Source: Ciceribacter sichuanensis
GTDB taxonomy: Bacteria > Pseudomonadota > Alphaproteobacteria > Rhizobiales > Rhizobiaceae
DNA: 64,000 nucleotides
Assembly: GCF_024055605.1 (NCBI RefSeq)
Contig: NZ_JAMXLX010000001.1
Span: 992,001-1,056,000, forward strand
Direction of reading: 5' to 3'
The notes below the pieces were generated by a model. That model was not told the origin of the DNA and searched no databases. It worked only from the letters and a program-made list of their open reading frames with translations. A program made the translations under genes and the position numbers. Shown piece by piece: positions 35,515 to 43,322 of this stretch (position 1 is the stretch's first letter; each line of letters starts with the position of its first letter).

Positions 35515-36774
35515 TCAGCCGCCGCCAGCGGCGCGCGCTGAAAGGAAGGCCCTTTCCTGTTCGTTCCCTGAAAGCCTTGCCGCCCGTTCGAAGGCGGCCT
35601 TCGCCTCCGCCCGTCTTCCGGCCCGTTGTAGAAAATCGCCGCTTGCCGCGTGAAGCGGCGCGTAGTCCTTGAGTGCCGGTTCGCCCTCCAGTTCGGACAG
35701 CAAGGCGAGCCCTGCCTCTGCTCCATAGGCCATGGAATGGGCAATCGCCCGGTTGAGTCCGACGACGGGTGAGGGCCATGCATCGAGCAATCGGTCGTAC
35801 AACGTAGCGATCTGCTTCCAGTCGGTATCCTCGTAGTGCCTTGTCCGGGCATGGCAGGCGGCGAGCGCCGCCTGAAGTACGTAGACGCCGTTCATACCGC
35901 CAAGACTCCCGGCGCGTTCGAGGCCCGCAAGCCCCCGCTGGATCAGCAGCCGGTCCCAGCGTGCGCGGTTCTGATGGGAGAGGGGAATCGGAGTGCCGTC
36001 GGAAGACGTGCGCGCCGGAAACCGCGAGGCCTGTATTTCCATCAGGGCGAGCAATCCGTGGACTTCCGGCTCGTCCGGTGTCAGAGCGGCCAGTATGCGG
36101 CCGAGGCGCATAGCTTCGTGACAAAGCTGCGGCCGGATGGCGTCGTCGCCGGCGCTTGCCGCATAGCCTTCGTTGAAGATGAGATAGACCACTTCCAGAA
36201 CGGAGCCGAGCCTTGGCTCCCGTTCGGCGCCGTGCGGCACCTCATAGGCAACGCCTGCATTGCCCAGCGTCTTCTTGGCCCGGACGATGCGTTGGGCGAT
36301 CGTCTGCTCGCTGGCCAGAAAGGCGCGGGCGATTTCCCCGGTGCTCAGGCCGCCGATTAGGCGCAGGGTCAGTGCCACCCGCGCATCGGTGGAAAGGATG
36401 GGATGGCAGGCCGTGAAGATGAGGTTCAGGCGTTCGTCGCCTATGTCGTCGTCCATCCGCGCTTCGATCTCCCCGATCGCATCGATGTTTTCGCGCTCAA
36501 GCTCGCGCTCGATCTCCGAATGCTTGCGCTCCATCATCCGGCGGCGGCGGAAGTGGTCTATGGCTCGCCGCTTGGCCGCAGCCATCAGCCATGCGCCGGG
36601 ATTGGCGGGAACTCCGCTCTTCGGCCAGACGGAAAGTGCGCTGACAAGCGCGTCCTGCGCCAGTTCCTCGGCGAGCCCAATATCGCGCAACATTCTTGCG
36701 AGCCCGGCGATCAGCCGGGCACGCTCCATGCGGTAGACGGTTTCGACCGTCCTGTGTGTTTCCGAAGCCTTCAT
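35515..36774 (-). CDS. ECF-type RNA polymerase sigma factor with long C-terminal extension (ECF42-like)
   Basis: 419 residues. Region sigma2 is seen in MLRDIGLAEELAQDALVSALSVWP and PGAWLMAAAKRRAIDHFRRRR; sigma4 in LRLIGGLSTGEIARAFLASEQTIAQRIVRAKKTL. About 200 further residues form an alpha-helical, TPR-like domain (ending RRAEAKAAFERAARLSGNEQERAFL). This architecture, encoded with a YciI/DGPF protein, is the hallmark of the ECF42 group, which lacks a classical anti-sigma factor. It follows the VOC gene after 48 nt. The start at 36774 has a weak ribosome-binding site; a later ATG at 36726 is possible. Confidence 0.88.
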   Translation of the reverse strand: MKASETHRTVETVYRMERARLIAGLARMLRDIGLAEELAQDALVSALSVWPKSGVPANPGAWLMAAAKRRAIDHFRRRRMMERKHSEIERELERENIDAIGEIEARMDDDIGDERLNLIFTACHPILSTDARVALTLRLIGGLSTGEIARAFLASEQTIAQRIVRAKKTLGNAGVAYEVPHGAEREPRLGSVLEVVYLIFNEGYAASAGDDAIRPQLCHEAMRLGRILAALTPDEPEVHGLLALMEIQASRFPARTSSDGTPIPLSHQNRARWDRLLIQRGLAGLERAGSLGGMNGVYVLQAALAACHARTRHYEDTDWKQIATLYDRLLDAWPSPVVGLNRAIAHSMAYGAEAGLALLSELEGEPALKDYAPLHAASGDFLQRAGRRAEAKAAFERAARLSGNEQERAFLSARAAGGG

Positions 36775-36822
36775 CGATAGGATTATGAAGGCGCTCTGGT
36801 GGCAGTCAATGTGAGGTGGCCG

Positions 36823-37245
36823 TCAAGACGTGGGCTTCTCGCCCGAGACGAATGCGGGATCCATCCACATGATCTCCCAGACATATCCATCCGGGTCCTC
36901 GACGCTCCGGCTATACATGAAGCCATGCTCCTGCACGGGATTGGGGTCGGCCTTGCCCCCGGCTGCTATGGCCTTTTCCAGTGTCCGGTCAACGTCGTCA
37001 CGCGTTTCTACACTGAGCGCAATCAAAACCTGGCTCTCCCTGCGGGCATCGCCAATCTTCCGGCTGGTGAAGCCGGAATAGCGATCATGGGTCAGCAGCA
37101 TCACGCCGATCGCATCGGATAAGAGCATGCAGGTTGATCGCTCGTCGGAAAAGTTCGGGTTTTTGGTGCCGCCGATAGCGACATAGAATTTCCCCGCCGC
37201 CGAAAGATCGCGCACGGGTAGGTTGATGAAGATCATTCTGGTCAA
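36823..37245 (-). CDS. VOC (glyoxalase/bleomycin-resistance fold) family protein
   Basis: 140 residues. The opening MIFINLPVRDLSAAGKFYVAIG and the closing DPDGYVWEIMWMDP are typical of PhnB/glyoxalase-like VOC proteins. The usual metal ligands cannot all be identified, so the activity is open. I place the start at a TTG (37245) because GGGAGG lies 7 nt upstream; the first ATG (37236) would be 16 nt from it. It is the middle gene of the YciI-VOC-sigma unit. Confidence 0.8.
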   Translation of the reverse strand: MTRMIFINLPVRDLSAAGKFYVAIGGTKNPNFSDERSTCMLLSDAIGVMLLTHDRYSGFTSRKIGDARRESQVLIALSVETRDDVDRTLEKAIAAGGKADPNPVQEHGFMYSRSVEDPDGYVWEIMWMDPAFVSGEKPTS

Positions 37246-37274
37246 GTTCGTTCCTCCCTTGTCGTTATCCGGCT

Positions 37275-37712
37275 TCAGCCGTCCTTGCCGCTTCGCTCTG
37301 AGAGTTTTTCCCCGGTGCGCTCGTGCAGCGCTATGACATCCGGCGTCAGCGCATCGGCAAAGTCGGAAAGCTCATAGACGGGGCGGATTTCGATTTCGCT
37401 CGGGCCAGGCATCGGGTTTGGGCAGCGTTTCACCCATTCCACTGCCTCGTTCATGTCCTTGACCTCCCAGAGCCAGTAGCCGGCCACGAGTTCCCGCGTC
37501 TCGGCAAAAGGCCCGTCGATAACCCGGCGGCTTGCCCCGTCGAAGGCGACCCTCTTTCCCTTGGATGAGGGCTTCAATCCATCGCCCCCGAGCATGATAC
37601 CGGCATTGACCAGTTCCTCGTTGAACTTGCCCATCGCCTCGCCGAGTTCGTTGGAGGGCATGATGCCCGCTTCGCTGTCTTCCGTAGCCTTGACGAATAC
37701 CACTACACGCAT
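37275..37712 (-). CDS. YciI/DGPF-domain protein
   Basis: 145 residues: MRVVVFVKATEDSEAG and GASRRVIDGPFAETRELVAGYWLWEVKDMNEAVEWVKRCP, where DGPF is the motif naming the family. The C-terminal part is rich in acidic residues. AGAGGAGAATGAACG gives a good ribosome-binding site. Such genes accompany ECF42 sigma factors and are often their targets. First gene of the three-gene minus-strand unit. Confidence 0.88.
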   Translation of the reverse strand: MRVVVFVKATEDSEAGIMPSNELGEAMGKFNEELVNAGIMLGGDGLKPSSKGKRVAFDGASRRVIDGPFAETRELVAGYWLWEVKDMNEAVEWVKRCPNPMPGPSEIEIRPVYELSDFADALTPDVIALHERTGEKLSERSGKDG

Positions 37713-37970
37713 CGTTCATTCTCCTCTTGTGAGTTGCACACGGCTTCTTCCACCTGGGTGCGTGATCTTACGACGAATGAAAGACGACGGAATCGACAAG
37801 GGCATGAAATTTCTTTCGTCATGCATCGAAACGTCTGCCTGGAAGCTGTTGGCAACCTGCCTGCGAAGGAACAATTCCGGCGGTTTGGTGGAGCACATAA
37901 TCTTCACTCCTCGGAGTTCAACGTTTCTCCAGGGCTGACAAAAGGCGGAATCACGCAGATGTGAATGCTA

Positions 37971-37995
37971 GAAATTGAACGGACTGTTCAATTTC
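37971..37995. promoter_or_regulatory. perfect inverted repeat, candidate operator
   Basis: GAAATTGAAC (37971-37980) and GTTCAATTTC (37986-37995) flank 5 nt. It lies in the 383-bp gap between the divergent YciI operon and the DoxX gene. No U-tract follows, so an operator is more likely than a terminator. The rest of the gap holds no convincing gene. Confidence 0.5.
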
Positions 37996-38019
37996 AAGGG
38001 CGATTTTAGCGCTGTGAAC

Positions 38020-38033
38020 TTGACCTGAGTCAA
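38020..38033 (+). promoter_or_regulatory. FNR/FixK-type box upstream of the DoxX gene
   Basis: TTGACCTGAGTCAA fits the rhizobial anaerobox form TTGAY-N4-RTCAA. It is centred about 70 nt before the ATG at 38096. An activator bound there would give a start near 38068 by the usual -41.5 spacing. An equivalent site precedes the universal stress gene at 63 kb. Confidence 0.5.
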
Positions 38034-38095
38034 GCGTTTTTCGCCCGCCGGACCTACCCTCCAACCATTGCAACGAGCAAATTGTGAGGCATGAA

Positions 38096-38668
38096 ATGTC
38101 CATTGAAGTCTTTGATAATACAAAAGAAAGACTGCTCATCCCGGCTTTGGGGCCGTTCTATGACAAGGTCGCCCAGCCCATGGCCTGGAGCATATTCCGG
38201 CTGGCGGTCGGCGGCATGCTTGTCATCGAAGGATGGCCGAAGATCACTGCGCCGCTGGCGCAGGTCGGTTTCGTCGAAAATCTCGGTTTCTACCCCGGCT
38301 GGCTGTGGTCGCCCTTCCTTGCGATCCTCCAATTCTTCGGCGGAATGTTCATCGCCCTCGGCCTTTTCACCCGTCCGATCGCTCTTGCAAACGGCGTCAT
38401 GCTGGCGATCACCCTGCTGTTTCATTTCACGCATCCCTACGGAGACGCCTTCCTGACCCAGGCCGGGATCGATGCGCTGAAGGCCGGCAGCGAGTTCTTT
38501 ACTCCGGAGGCCAAGGTCAGGCTGATCGATGGTGGTGCGAAATTCCTGCATCAGGTTCAGGGTAAGGCCGAACTTGCCTCGCTTTTCTGGACGGGCGGCG
38601 TCTTCCTCGCCGCGGCCTTCGGCGGCGGCTATCTCTCGCTCGACCGGTTGCTCAGGAAGCGTTTCTGA
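38096..38668 (+). CDS. DoxX family membrane protein
   Basis: 190 residues with four predicted transmembrane helices. Typical segments are FRLAVGGMLVIEGWPKI, SPFLAILQFFGGMFIALGLFTRPIALANGVMLAITLLFHF and a C-terminal FWTGGVFLAAAFGGGYLSLDRLL. DoxX-type proteins are inner-membrane components linked to quinone or thiol redox in some organisms; the reaction here is unknown. Start at 38096 chosen over GTG at 38084, which overlaps the GTGAGG ribosome-binding site. Confidence 0.8.
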   Translation: MSIEVFDNTKERLLIPALGPFYDKVAQPMAWSIFRLAVGGMLVIEGWPKITAPLAQVGFVENLGFYPGWLWSPFLAILQFFGGMFIALGLFTRPIALANGVMLAITLLFHFTHPYGDAFLTQAGIDALKAGSEFFTPEAKVRLIDGGAKFLHQVQGKAELASLFWTGGVFLAAAFGGGYLSLDRLLRKRF

Positions 38669-38699
38669 TCTGCCCGCGGGCGAATGCAGGAGAGCAGGG

Positions 38700-38722
38700 G
38701 GCCGGCGTTCGCGCCGGCCTTT
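38700..38722 (+). terminator. terminator between DoxX gene and msrQ
   Basis: GGCCGGCG (38700-38707) pairs with CGCCGGCC (38712-38719) around a TTCG loop, followed by TTT. It lies between convergent genes and may serve the plus-strand DoxX gene. Confidence 0.7.
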
Positions 38723-38728
38723 CGATGT

Positions 38729-39382
38729 TCAGGTGCCTGCGGAGCGCTGCGGCCGCATGACTGCACCCTTCCTGCCGCGCTTCCAGTCCAGGATGCGCCG
38801 CCGGACCACCCGGTAGGCGAGCAGCAGCGTTACCGCGCCGAGATAAAAGGCGGGTTCGGCCGTTATGGCTTTCAGCGAAAGCGAATAATGCAGAACGGCG
38901 GCCGCGGCGACCGCGTAGGCGAGCTTGTGCAGCGTGTTCCAGCGGCTCCCCAGCCGGCGGATCGACCATTTGTTCGAGGTCAGCGCCAGCGGGATGAGCA
39001 TCAGAAGCGCCGCCATGCCGAGCATGATGTAGGGTCGCTTGGCGATGTCGCCGAGGATCGAGGAGAAGATCAATCCCCGGTCGAGCGTCAGGTAGACGGT
39101 GAAGTGGGCCAGCACATAATAAAAGGCAAGTAGTCCCAATGCGCGCCTGTAGCTAATTAGGTTAATGCCTAACAGGTCGCGGACCGGCGTGACGAGCAGG
39201 CCGAGGCAGAGGAAGCGCAGGGCCCAGAGGCCTAGCATGTGTTCGAAGGCGCGTACCGGGTCGGCTCCCAGCCCGCCATAGATGCCGAGATAGAAGGCAT
39301 AAAGGCCGGGAACGAGCCCGATGGCATAAAGCGCCCAGACGGACGCCGGTTTCAACCGCGCGGAAAGTACCGATGTGGCCAT
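38729..39382 (-). CDS. msrQ: MsrQ, haem-binding membrane subunit of the MsrPQ methionine sulfoxide reductase
   Basis: 217 residues, six predicted transmembrane helices of the ferric-reductase-like type. LGLWALRFLCLGLLVTPVRDLLGINLISYRRALGLLAFYYVLAHFTVYLTLD and GSRWNTLHKLAYAVAAAAVLHY carry the histidines expected to bind haem b. It passes electrons from the quinone pool to periplasmic MsrP. It starts two bases after the msrP stop. Confidence 0.93.
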   Translation of the reverse strand: MATSVLSARLKPASVWALYAIGLVPGLYAFYLGIYGGLGADPVRAFEHMLGLWALRFLCLGLLVTPVRDLLGINLISYRRALGLLAFYYVLAHFTVYLTLDRGLIFSSILGDIAKRPYIMLGMAALLMLIPLALTSNKWSIRRLGSRWNTLHKLAYAVAAAAVLHYSLSLKAITAEPAFYLGAVTLLLAYRVVRRRILDWKRGRKGAVMRPQRSAGT

Positions 39383-39384
39383 GG

Positions 39385-40332
39385 TCAGAAGAACTTCGTC
39401 AGGTCCATGCCGGAATAGAGACCGGCAACCTCATCGGCATAGCCGTTGAAGGGCAGGGTATTGATCCTCGCGCCGCCGAACAGTCCATCGGCTTCGCCGA
39501 TGCGACGTTCGGTGGCCTGACTCCAGCGTGGATGGTCGACCGCGGGATTTACGTTGGCATAGAAGCCATATTCGTTGGACGCGGCGATGTTCCAGGTGCA
39601 GGGCGGCTGCTTCTCCGTCAGGGTGATCTTCACGATCGACTTGATGCCCTTGAAGCCGTACTTCCACGGCGTGACGAGCCTCAGCGGCGCGCCGTTCTGA
39701 TTGGGCAGCGTCTCGCCGTAAAGACCGGTGGCGAGGATCGCCAGCGGATGGCGGGCCTCATCGAGGCGCAGGCCGTCGACATAAGGCCATGGCAGGGGCT
39801 GGAAGAAACCGCTTTGCCCCGGCATTTCCTTCGGCCTGACGACGGTTTCGAAGGCGACATATTTCGCGCTTCCAAGCGGCTCGACCCGATCCAGCAGGGC
39901 GGAAAGTGGGAAGCCGATCCACGGGATCACCATCGACCACGCCTCGACGCAGCGCATCCGGTAGACGCGCTCTTCCATGACGAAGTCCTTCATGATCGTT
40001 TCGATGTCGATGGTTTGCGGCTTGGCGACAAGCCCGCCGATCTCGACCGTCCATGGATGCGGCTTGAAGTCGCCGGAGTTGGCGGCGGGATCGGCCTTGC
40101 CCGTCCCGAATTCATAGAAGTTGTTGTAGGTCGTGGCGTCCTGCTTGGTCGTCAGCTTTTCGGTCAGCGTGTACTTGCCCGGCTTGGCTTCGAGCGCGGC
40201 CGCATAGGCCTCAGGTGTCGCGGCCATCGCCAGTCCAGCCGCAGCCGCCCCGATGAAGGAACGTCGGTTCAGGTAGGATTTTTGGGGTGTGATTTCGGAG
40301 CATGCAATGTGCGGGGCGCGGTAGCGTGGCAT
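39385..40332 (-). CDS. msrP: MsrP, periplasmic molybdopterin methionine sulfoxide reductase catalytic subunit
   Basis: 315 residues. A twin-arginine signal ([16 protein letters not shown], about residues 22-37) indicates export of the folded protein. The molybdenum-ligand cysteine is in [15 protein letters not shown] (Cys128). C-terminal [30 protein letters not shown] is the family signature. It repairs oxidised methionines in envelope proteins. Forms an operon with msrQ. Confidence 0.95.
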   Translation of the reverse strand: MPRYRAPHIACSEITPQKSYLNRRSFIGAAAAGLAMAATPEAYAAALEAKPGKYTLTEKLTTKQDATTYNNFYEFGTGKADPAANSGDFKPHPWTVEIGGLVAKPQTIDIETIMKDFVMEERVYRMRCVEAWSMVIPWIGFPLSALLDRVEPLGSAKYVAFETVVRPKEMPGQSGFFQPLPWPYVDGLRLDEARHPLAILATGLYGETLPNQNGAPLRLVTPWKYGFKGIKSIVKITLTEKQPPCTWNIAASNEYGFYANVNPAVDHPRWSQATERRIGEADGLFGGARINTLPFNGYADEVAGLYSGMDLTKFF

Positions 40333-40536
40333 GATGCGGGTCCTTCGCTTTGACCATTAGCGTTCATTTTAACACTACGTTGCGCCGCGCATTAGAGTTT
40401 CATGTGACTGAAAATAATCTCGCTCGGCACATTTTCGTGTTCGCCCCGTGACTGGAGGCCCCGCGGCTTCATGGTTTGTCGCCGCCGCCGGGGCTGACCT
40501 TCGGGTGCTCTGTGGAATGCTGATGGGGGCGGGAGG

Positions 40537-41025
40537 TTACCAGCTCCAGCTCTGTCCGGCGCTCGTGCGGCAAGGCCATTGCACGATCGCGATACCAGGG
40601 CGGCGGACGGAATTGGGAACGTTCAGGCAAAGATTGCTCTTCACATTGGCGAGAGAATTGCCGCTGCTCGACGGTGCGATGCGCCAGAGCTGGTCGACGG
40701 TGTCATTGCAGGTCGCTTGGATGGTCGGGGTACCGTTGGCGCGGCTGCCCCCGCGAACGTCGAGGCACAGGCTGCTGTTCTTGTTGACGATGCGGTAGCC
40801 GTTATCGGTCTGCTCGATGCGCCAGAGCCGGCTGTCGCCGTCCTTGCATTCCGACTGGACGATGCCGGCACCCTCCGCCTGACTTTCCTGCGATATGTCG
40901 AGGCACAATCCGCTGGCGCCATTCTTGATGGCAACAGGATCTTTCGGGAGGTCTTCGGCAACTGCGGAGCTCGCGCCGACAATGGCGGCGAAGCAGAGAG
41001 CAATCGGTTTGTTTATGCCTGTCAT
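40537..41025 (-). CDS. secreted ricin B-type lectin (RICIN domain) protein
   Basis: 162 residues from the ATG at 41025 (MTGINKPIALCFAAIVGASSAVA), giving a Sec signal peptide. The mature part is a single beta-trefoil with three repeats: SGLCLDISQESQAEGAGIVQSECKDGDSRLWRIEQ, SLCLDVRGGSRANGTPTIQATCNDTVDQLWRI and NLCLNVPNSVRRPGIAIVQWPC-SAGQSW. The (Q/R)xW signatures end each repeat. Such domains bind galactose-type sugars; no catalytic domain is attached. Paired cysteines suggest extracytoplasmic disulfides. Confidence 0.82.
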   Translation of the reverse strand: MTGINKPIALCFAAIVGASSAVAEDLPKDPVAIKNGASGLCLDISQESQAEGAGIVQSECKDGDSRLWRIEQTDNGYRIVNKNSSLCLDVRGGSRANGTPTIQATCNDTVDQLWRIAPSSSGNSLANVKSNLCLNVPNSVRRPGIAIVQWPCRTSAGQSWSW

Positions 41026-41251
41026 GACGATAACTTCTCCAGCCGGGATAAATTTGATAACATACAAATGGGCAGTCTGGGTTCCGTGTGCCAACGGACG
41101 CAGGCGAGAAAAGCGCTTGCGCGAGTGGTGGAAACGAACCGTACCACTTTTTCGGCTTGTGATAGTGTCGATCCGCGGGAAATCGGCTAGAAGAGACACC
41201 CAAAGTCCTGCCGGTGGCAGTTTTTCATAGAAACAAGCAAGAGACCACAAG

Positions 41252-43087
41252 ATGCCAGCCTATCGTTCAAGAACCACGACCCATGGCCGCAATATGGCCG
41301 GTGCGCGCGGCCTTTGGCGCGCCACGGGCATGAAGGACAGCGATTTCGGCAAGCCGATCATTGCCGTGGTGAACTCGTTCACCCAGTTCGTTCCGGGCCA
41401 CGTTCACCTGAAGGATCTTGGCCAGCTCGTCGCCCGCGAGATCGAAGCTGCCGGCGGCGTCGCCAAGGAATTCAATACGATCGCCGTCGATGACGGCATC
41501 GCCATGGGCCACGACGGCATGCTCTATTCGCTGCCTTCGCGCGAACTCATTGCCGATTCCGTCGAGTACATGGTCAATGCCCATTGCGCCGACGCCATGG
41601 TCTGCATTTCCAACTGCGACAAGATCACCCCCGGCATGTTGATGGCCTCGCTGCGCCTCAATATCCCGGTCGTCTTCGTTTCCGGTGGTCCGATGGAAGC
41701 CGGCAAGGTCGTTCTGCATGGCAAGAAGCATGCGCTCGATCTCGTCGATGCCATGGTCGCTGCCGCCGATGACAAGGTGTCCGACGAAGACGTTCAGGCC
41801 ATCGAGCGTTCGGCCTGCCCGACCTGCGGTTCCTGCTCTGGCATGTTCACAGCCAATTCCATGAACTGTCTGACTGAAGCACTCGGTCTCTCGCTGCCCG
41901 GCAACGGCTCCACGCTCGCCACCCATGGCGATCGCAAGCGGTTGTTCGTCGAGGCCGGCCACCTGATCGTCGATCTTGCCCGCCGCTATTACGAGCAGGA
42001 TGACGTCACCGCGCTGCCGCGCACCATTGCTTCCAAGGCTGCCTTCGAGAACGCCATGGCGCTCGACATCGCCATGGGCGGTTCCACCAACACGGTGCTG
42101 CATATCCTGGCCGCCGCCCATGAGGCGGAAGTCGATTTCACGCTTGACGATATCGATCGTCTCTCGCGCAAGGTTCCGTGCCTGTCGAAGGTCGCTCCTG
42201 CCAAGAACGATGTGCACATGGAAGACGTGCACCGCGCCGGCGGCATCATGCGCATCCTTGGCGAACTCGACCGCGGCAACCTCATCAATCGCGATTGCCC
42301 GACGGTTCATGCTGCAACGCTTGGCGATGCCATCGACCGCTGGGACATCACCCGCACCAATTCCGAGGCTGTGCGTGAATTCTTCAAGGCGGCGCCCGGC
42401 GGTGTTCCGACCCAGGTCGCCTTCTCGCAGAACGCCCGCTGGGAGGATCTGGATATCGATGGCGAAGCGGGTGTCATCCGTTCGGTCGAGCATCCCTTCT
42501 CCAAGGATGGAGGTCTCGCTGTCCTGCGGGGCAACATCGCGGTCGACGGCTGCATCGTGAAGACGGCTGGCGTTGACGAGTCGATCCTGAAGTTCACCGG
42601 CCCGGCCGTCGTGTTCGAAAGCCAGGACGCCGCCGTCAAGGGCATCCTCAATAACGAGGTCAAGGCCGGTGACGTCGTGGTCATTCGCTACGAAGGCCCG
42701 AAGGGCGGCCCCGGCATGCAGGAAATGCTCTATCCGACGAGCTATCTGAAGTCGAAGGGCCTCGGCAAGGCCTGCGCGCTGATCACCGACGGCCGTTTCT
42801 CCGGCGGCACCTCGGGTCTCTCCATCGGCCACGTTTCGCCGGAAGCCGCAAACGGCGGCACCATCGGCCTCGTCCGCGCGGGCGATACCATCGAGATCGA
42901 TATCCCGAACCGGACGATCAAGCTGCTGGTGGAGGAGGGCGAACTGGCAGCCCGTCGCGCCGCTCAGGATAAGGCCGGCTGGAAGCCGGAACATCCCCGC
43001 AAGCGCAACGTCACCACCGCGCTCAAGGCCTACGCAGCCTTTGCAAGCTCGGCCGACAAGGGCGCCGTACGCATCCTGCCGGAATAA
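41252..43087 (+). CDS. ilvD: dihydroxy-acid dehydratase
   Basis: 611 residues. Iron-sulfur ligands are in [12 protein letters not shown] and [19 protein letters not shown]. Other signatures are [22 protein letters not shown] and the C-terminal [25 protein letters not shown]. It dehydrates dihydroxy acids in isoleucine and valine synthesis. It stands alone, divergent from the lectin gene; the 226-nt gap between them should hold both promoters, though no strong one was recognised. Confidence 0.98.
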   Translation: MPAYRSRTTTHGRNMAGARGLWRATGMKDSDFGKPIIAVVNSFTQFVPGHVHLKDLGQLVAREIEAAGGVAKEFNTIAVDDGIAMGHDGMLYSLPSRELIADSVEYMVNAHCADAMVCISNCDKITPGMLMASLRLNIPVVFVSGGPMEAGKVVLHGKKHALDLVDAMVAAADDKVSDEDVQAIERSACPTCGSCSGMFTANSMNCLTEALGLSLPGNGSTLATHGDRKRLFVEAGHLIVDLARRYYEQDDVTALPRTIASKAAFENAMALDIAMGGSTNTVLHILAAAHEAEVDFTLDDIDRLSRKVPCLSKVAPAKNDVHMEDVHRAGGIMRILGELDRGNLINRDCPTVHAATLGDAIDRWDITRTNSEAVREFFKAAPGGVPTQVAFSQNARWEDLDIDGEAGVIRSVEHPFSKDGGLAVLRGNIAVDGCIVKTAGVDESILKFTGPAVVFESQDAAVKGILNNEVKAGDVVVIRYEGPKGGPGMQEMLYPTSYLKSKGLGKACALITDGRFSGGTSGLSIGHVSPEAANGGTIGLVRAGDTIEIDIPNRTIKLLVEEGELAARRAAQDKAGWKPEHPRKRNVTTALKAYAAFASSADKGAVRILPE

Positions 43088-43113
43088 GACCGGCGGAACA
43101 CTGCTGAAATTAA

Positions 43114-43150
43114 GAACGCCGGTAACCTGTGTTGCCGGCGTTCGTGTTTT
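43114..43150 (+). terminator. ilvD terminator
   Basis: A 13-bp stem (43114-43126/43131-43143, one G-U) with loop CTGT is followed by GTGTTTT. It is a good intrinsic terminator 26 nt after the ilvD stop. Confidence 0.85.
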
Positions 43151-43199
43151 CTGAGTTTCGAACCCTGGACCTACTGATTAAAAGTCAGTTGCTCCACGG
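43151..43199 (-). pseudogene. degenerate tRNA-Lys (TTT) fragment
   Basis: On the minus strand the sequence reads GGAGCAACTGACTTTTAATC, then AGTAGGTCCAGGGTTCGAA. It has an intact anticodon arm (ACTGA, loop CTTTTAA, TCAGT; anticodon TTT), a normal variable loop and a T arm with one mismatch. The acceptor stem and the 5' half of the D arm cannot be formed and CCA is missing, so it is a remnant, not a functional tRNA. Such fragments can mark a past tRNA-targeted integration or duplication. Confidence 0.6.
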
Positions 43200-43322
43200 T
43201 GTCGCGGGGATTTCCGGCGACTTCGGGTGATAAAGGGAGCCCGCCTCGCTGTGTCGCGACTGACAGGTGTTCCACAATGCCGAATGCGTGGGCCTTGTCA
43301 TGCCGGATCGGGTAGGGCAGGC

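Noticed and set aside
37716..37907. 63-residue minus-strand frame upstream of the YciI gene
   Set aside because: It overlaps the promoter region, has no ribosome-binding site or recognisable motif, and low coding character.
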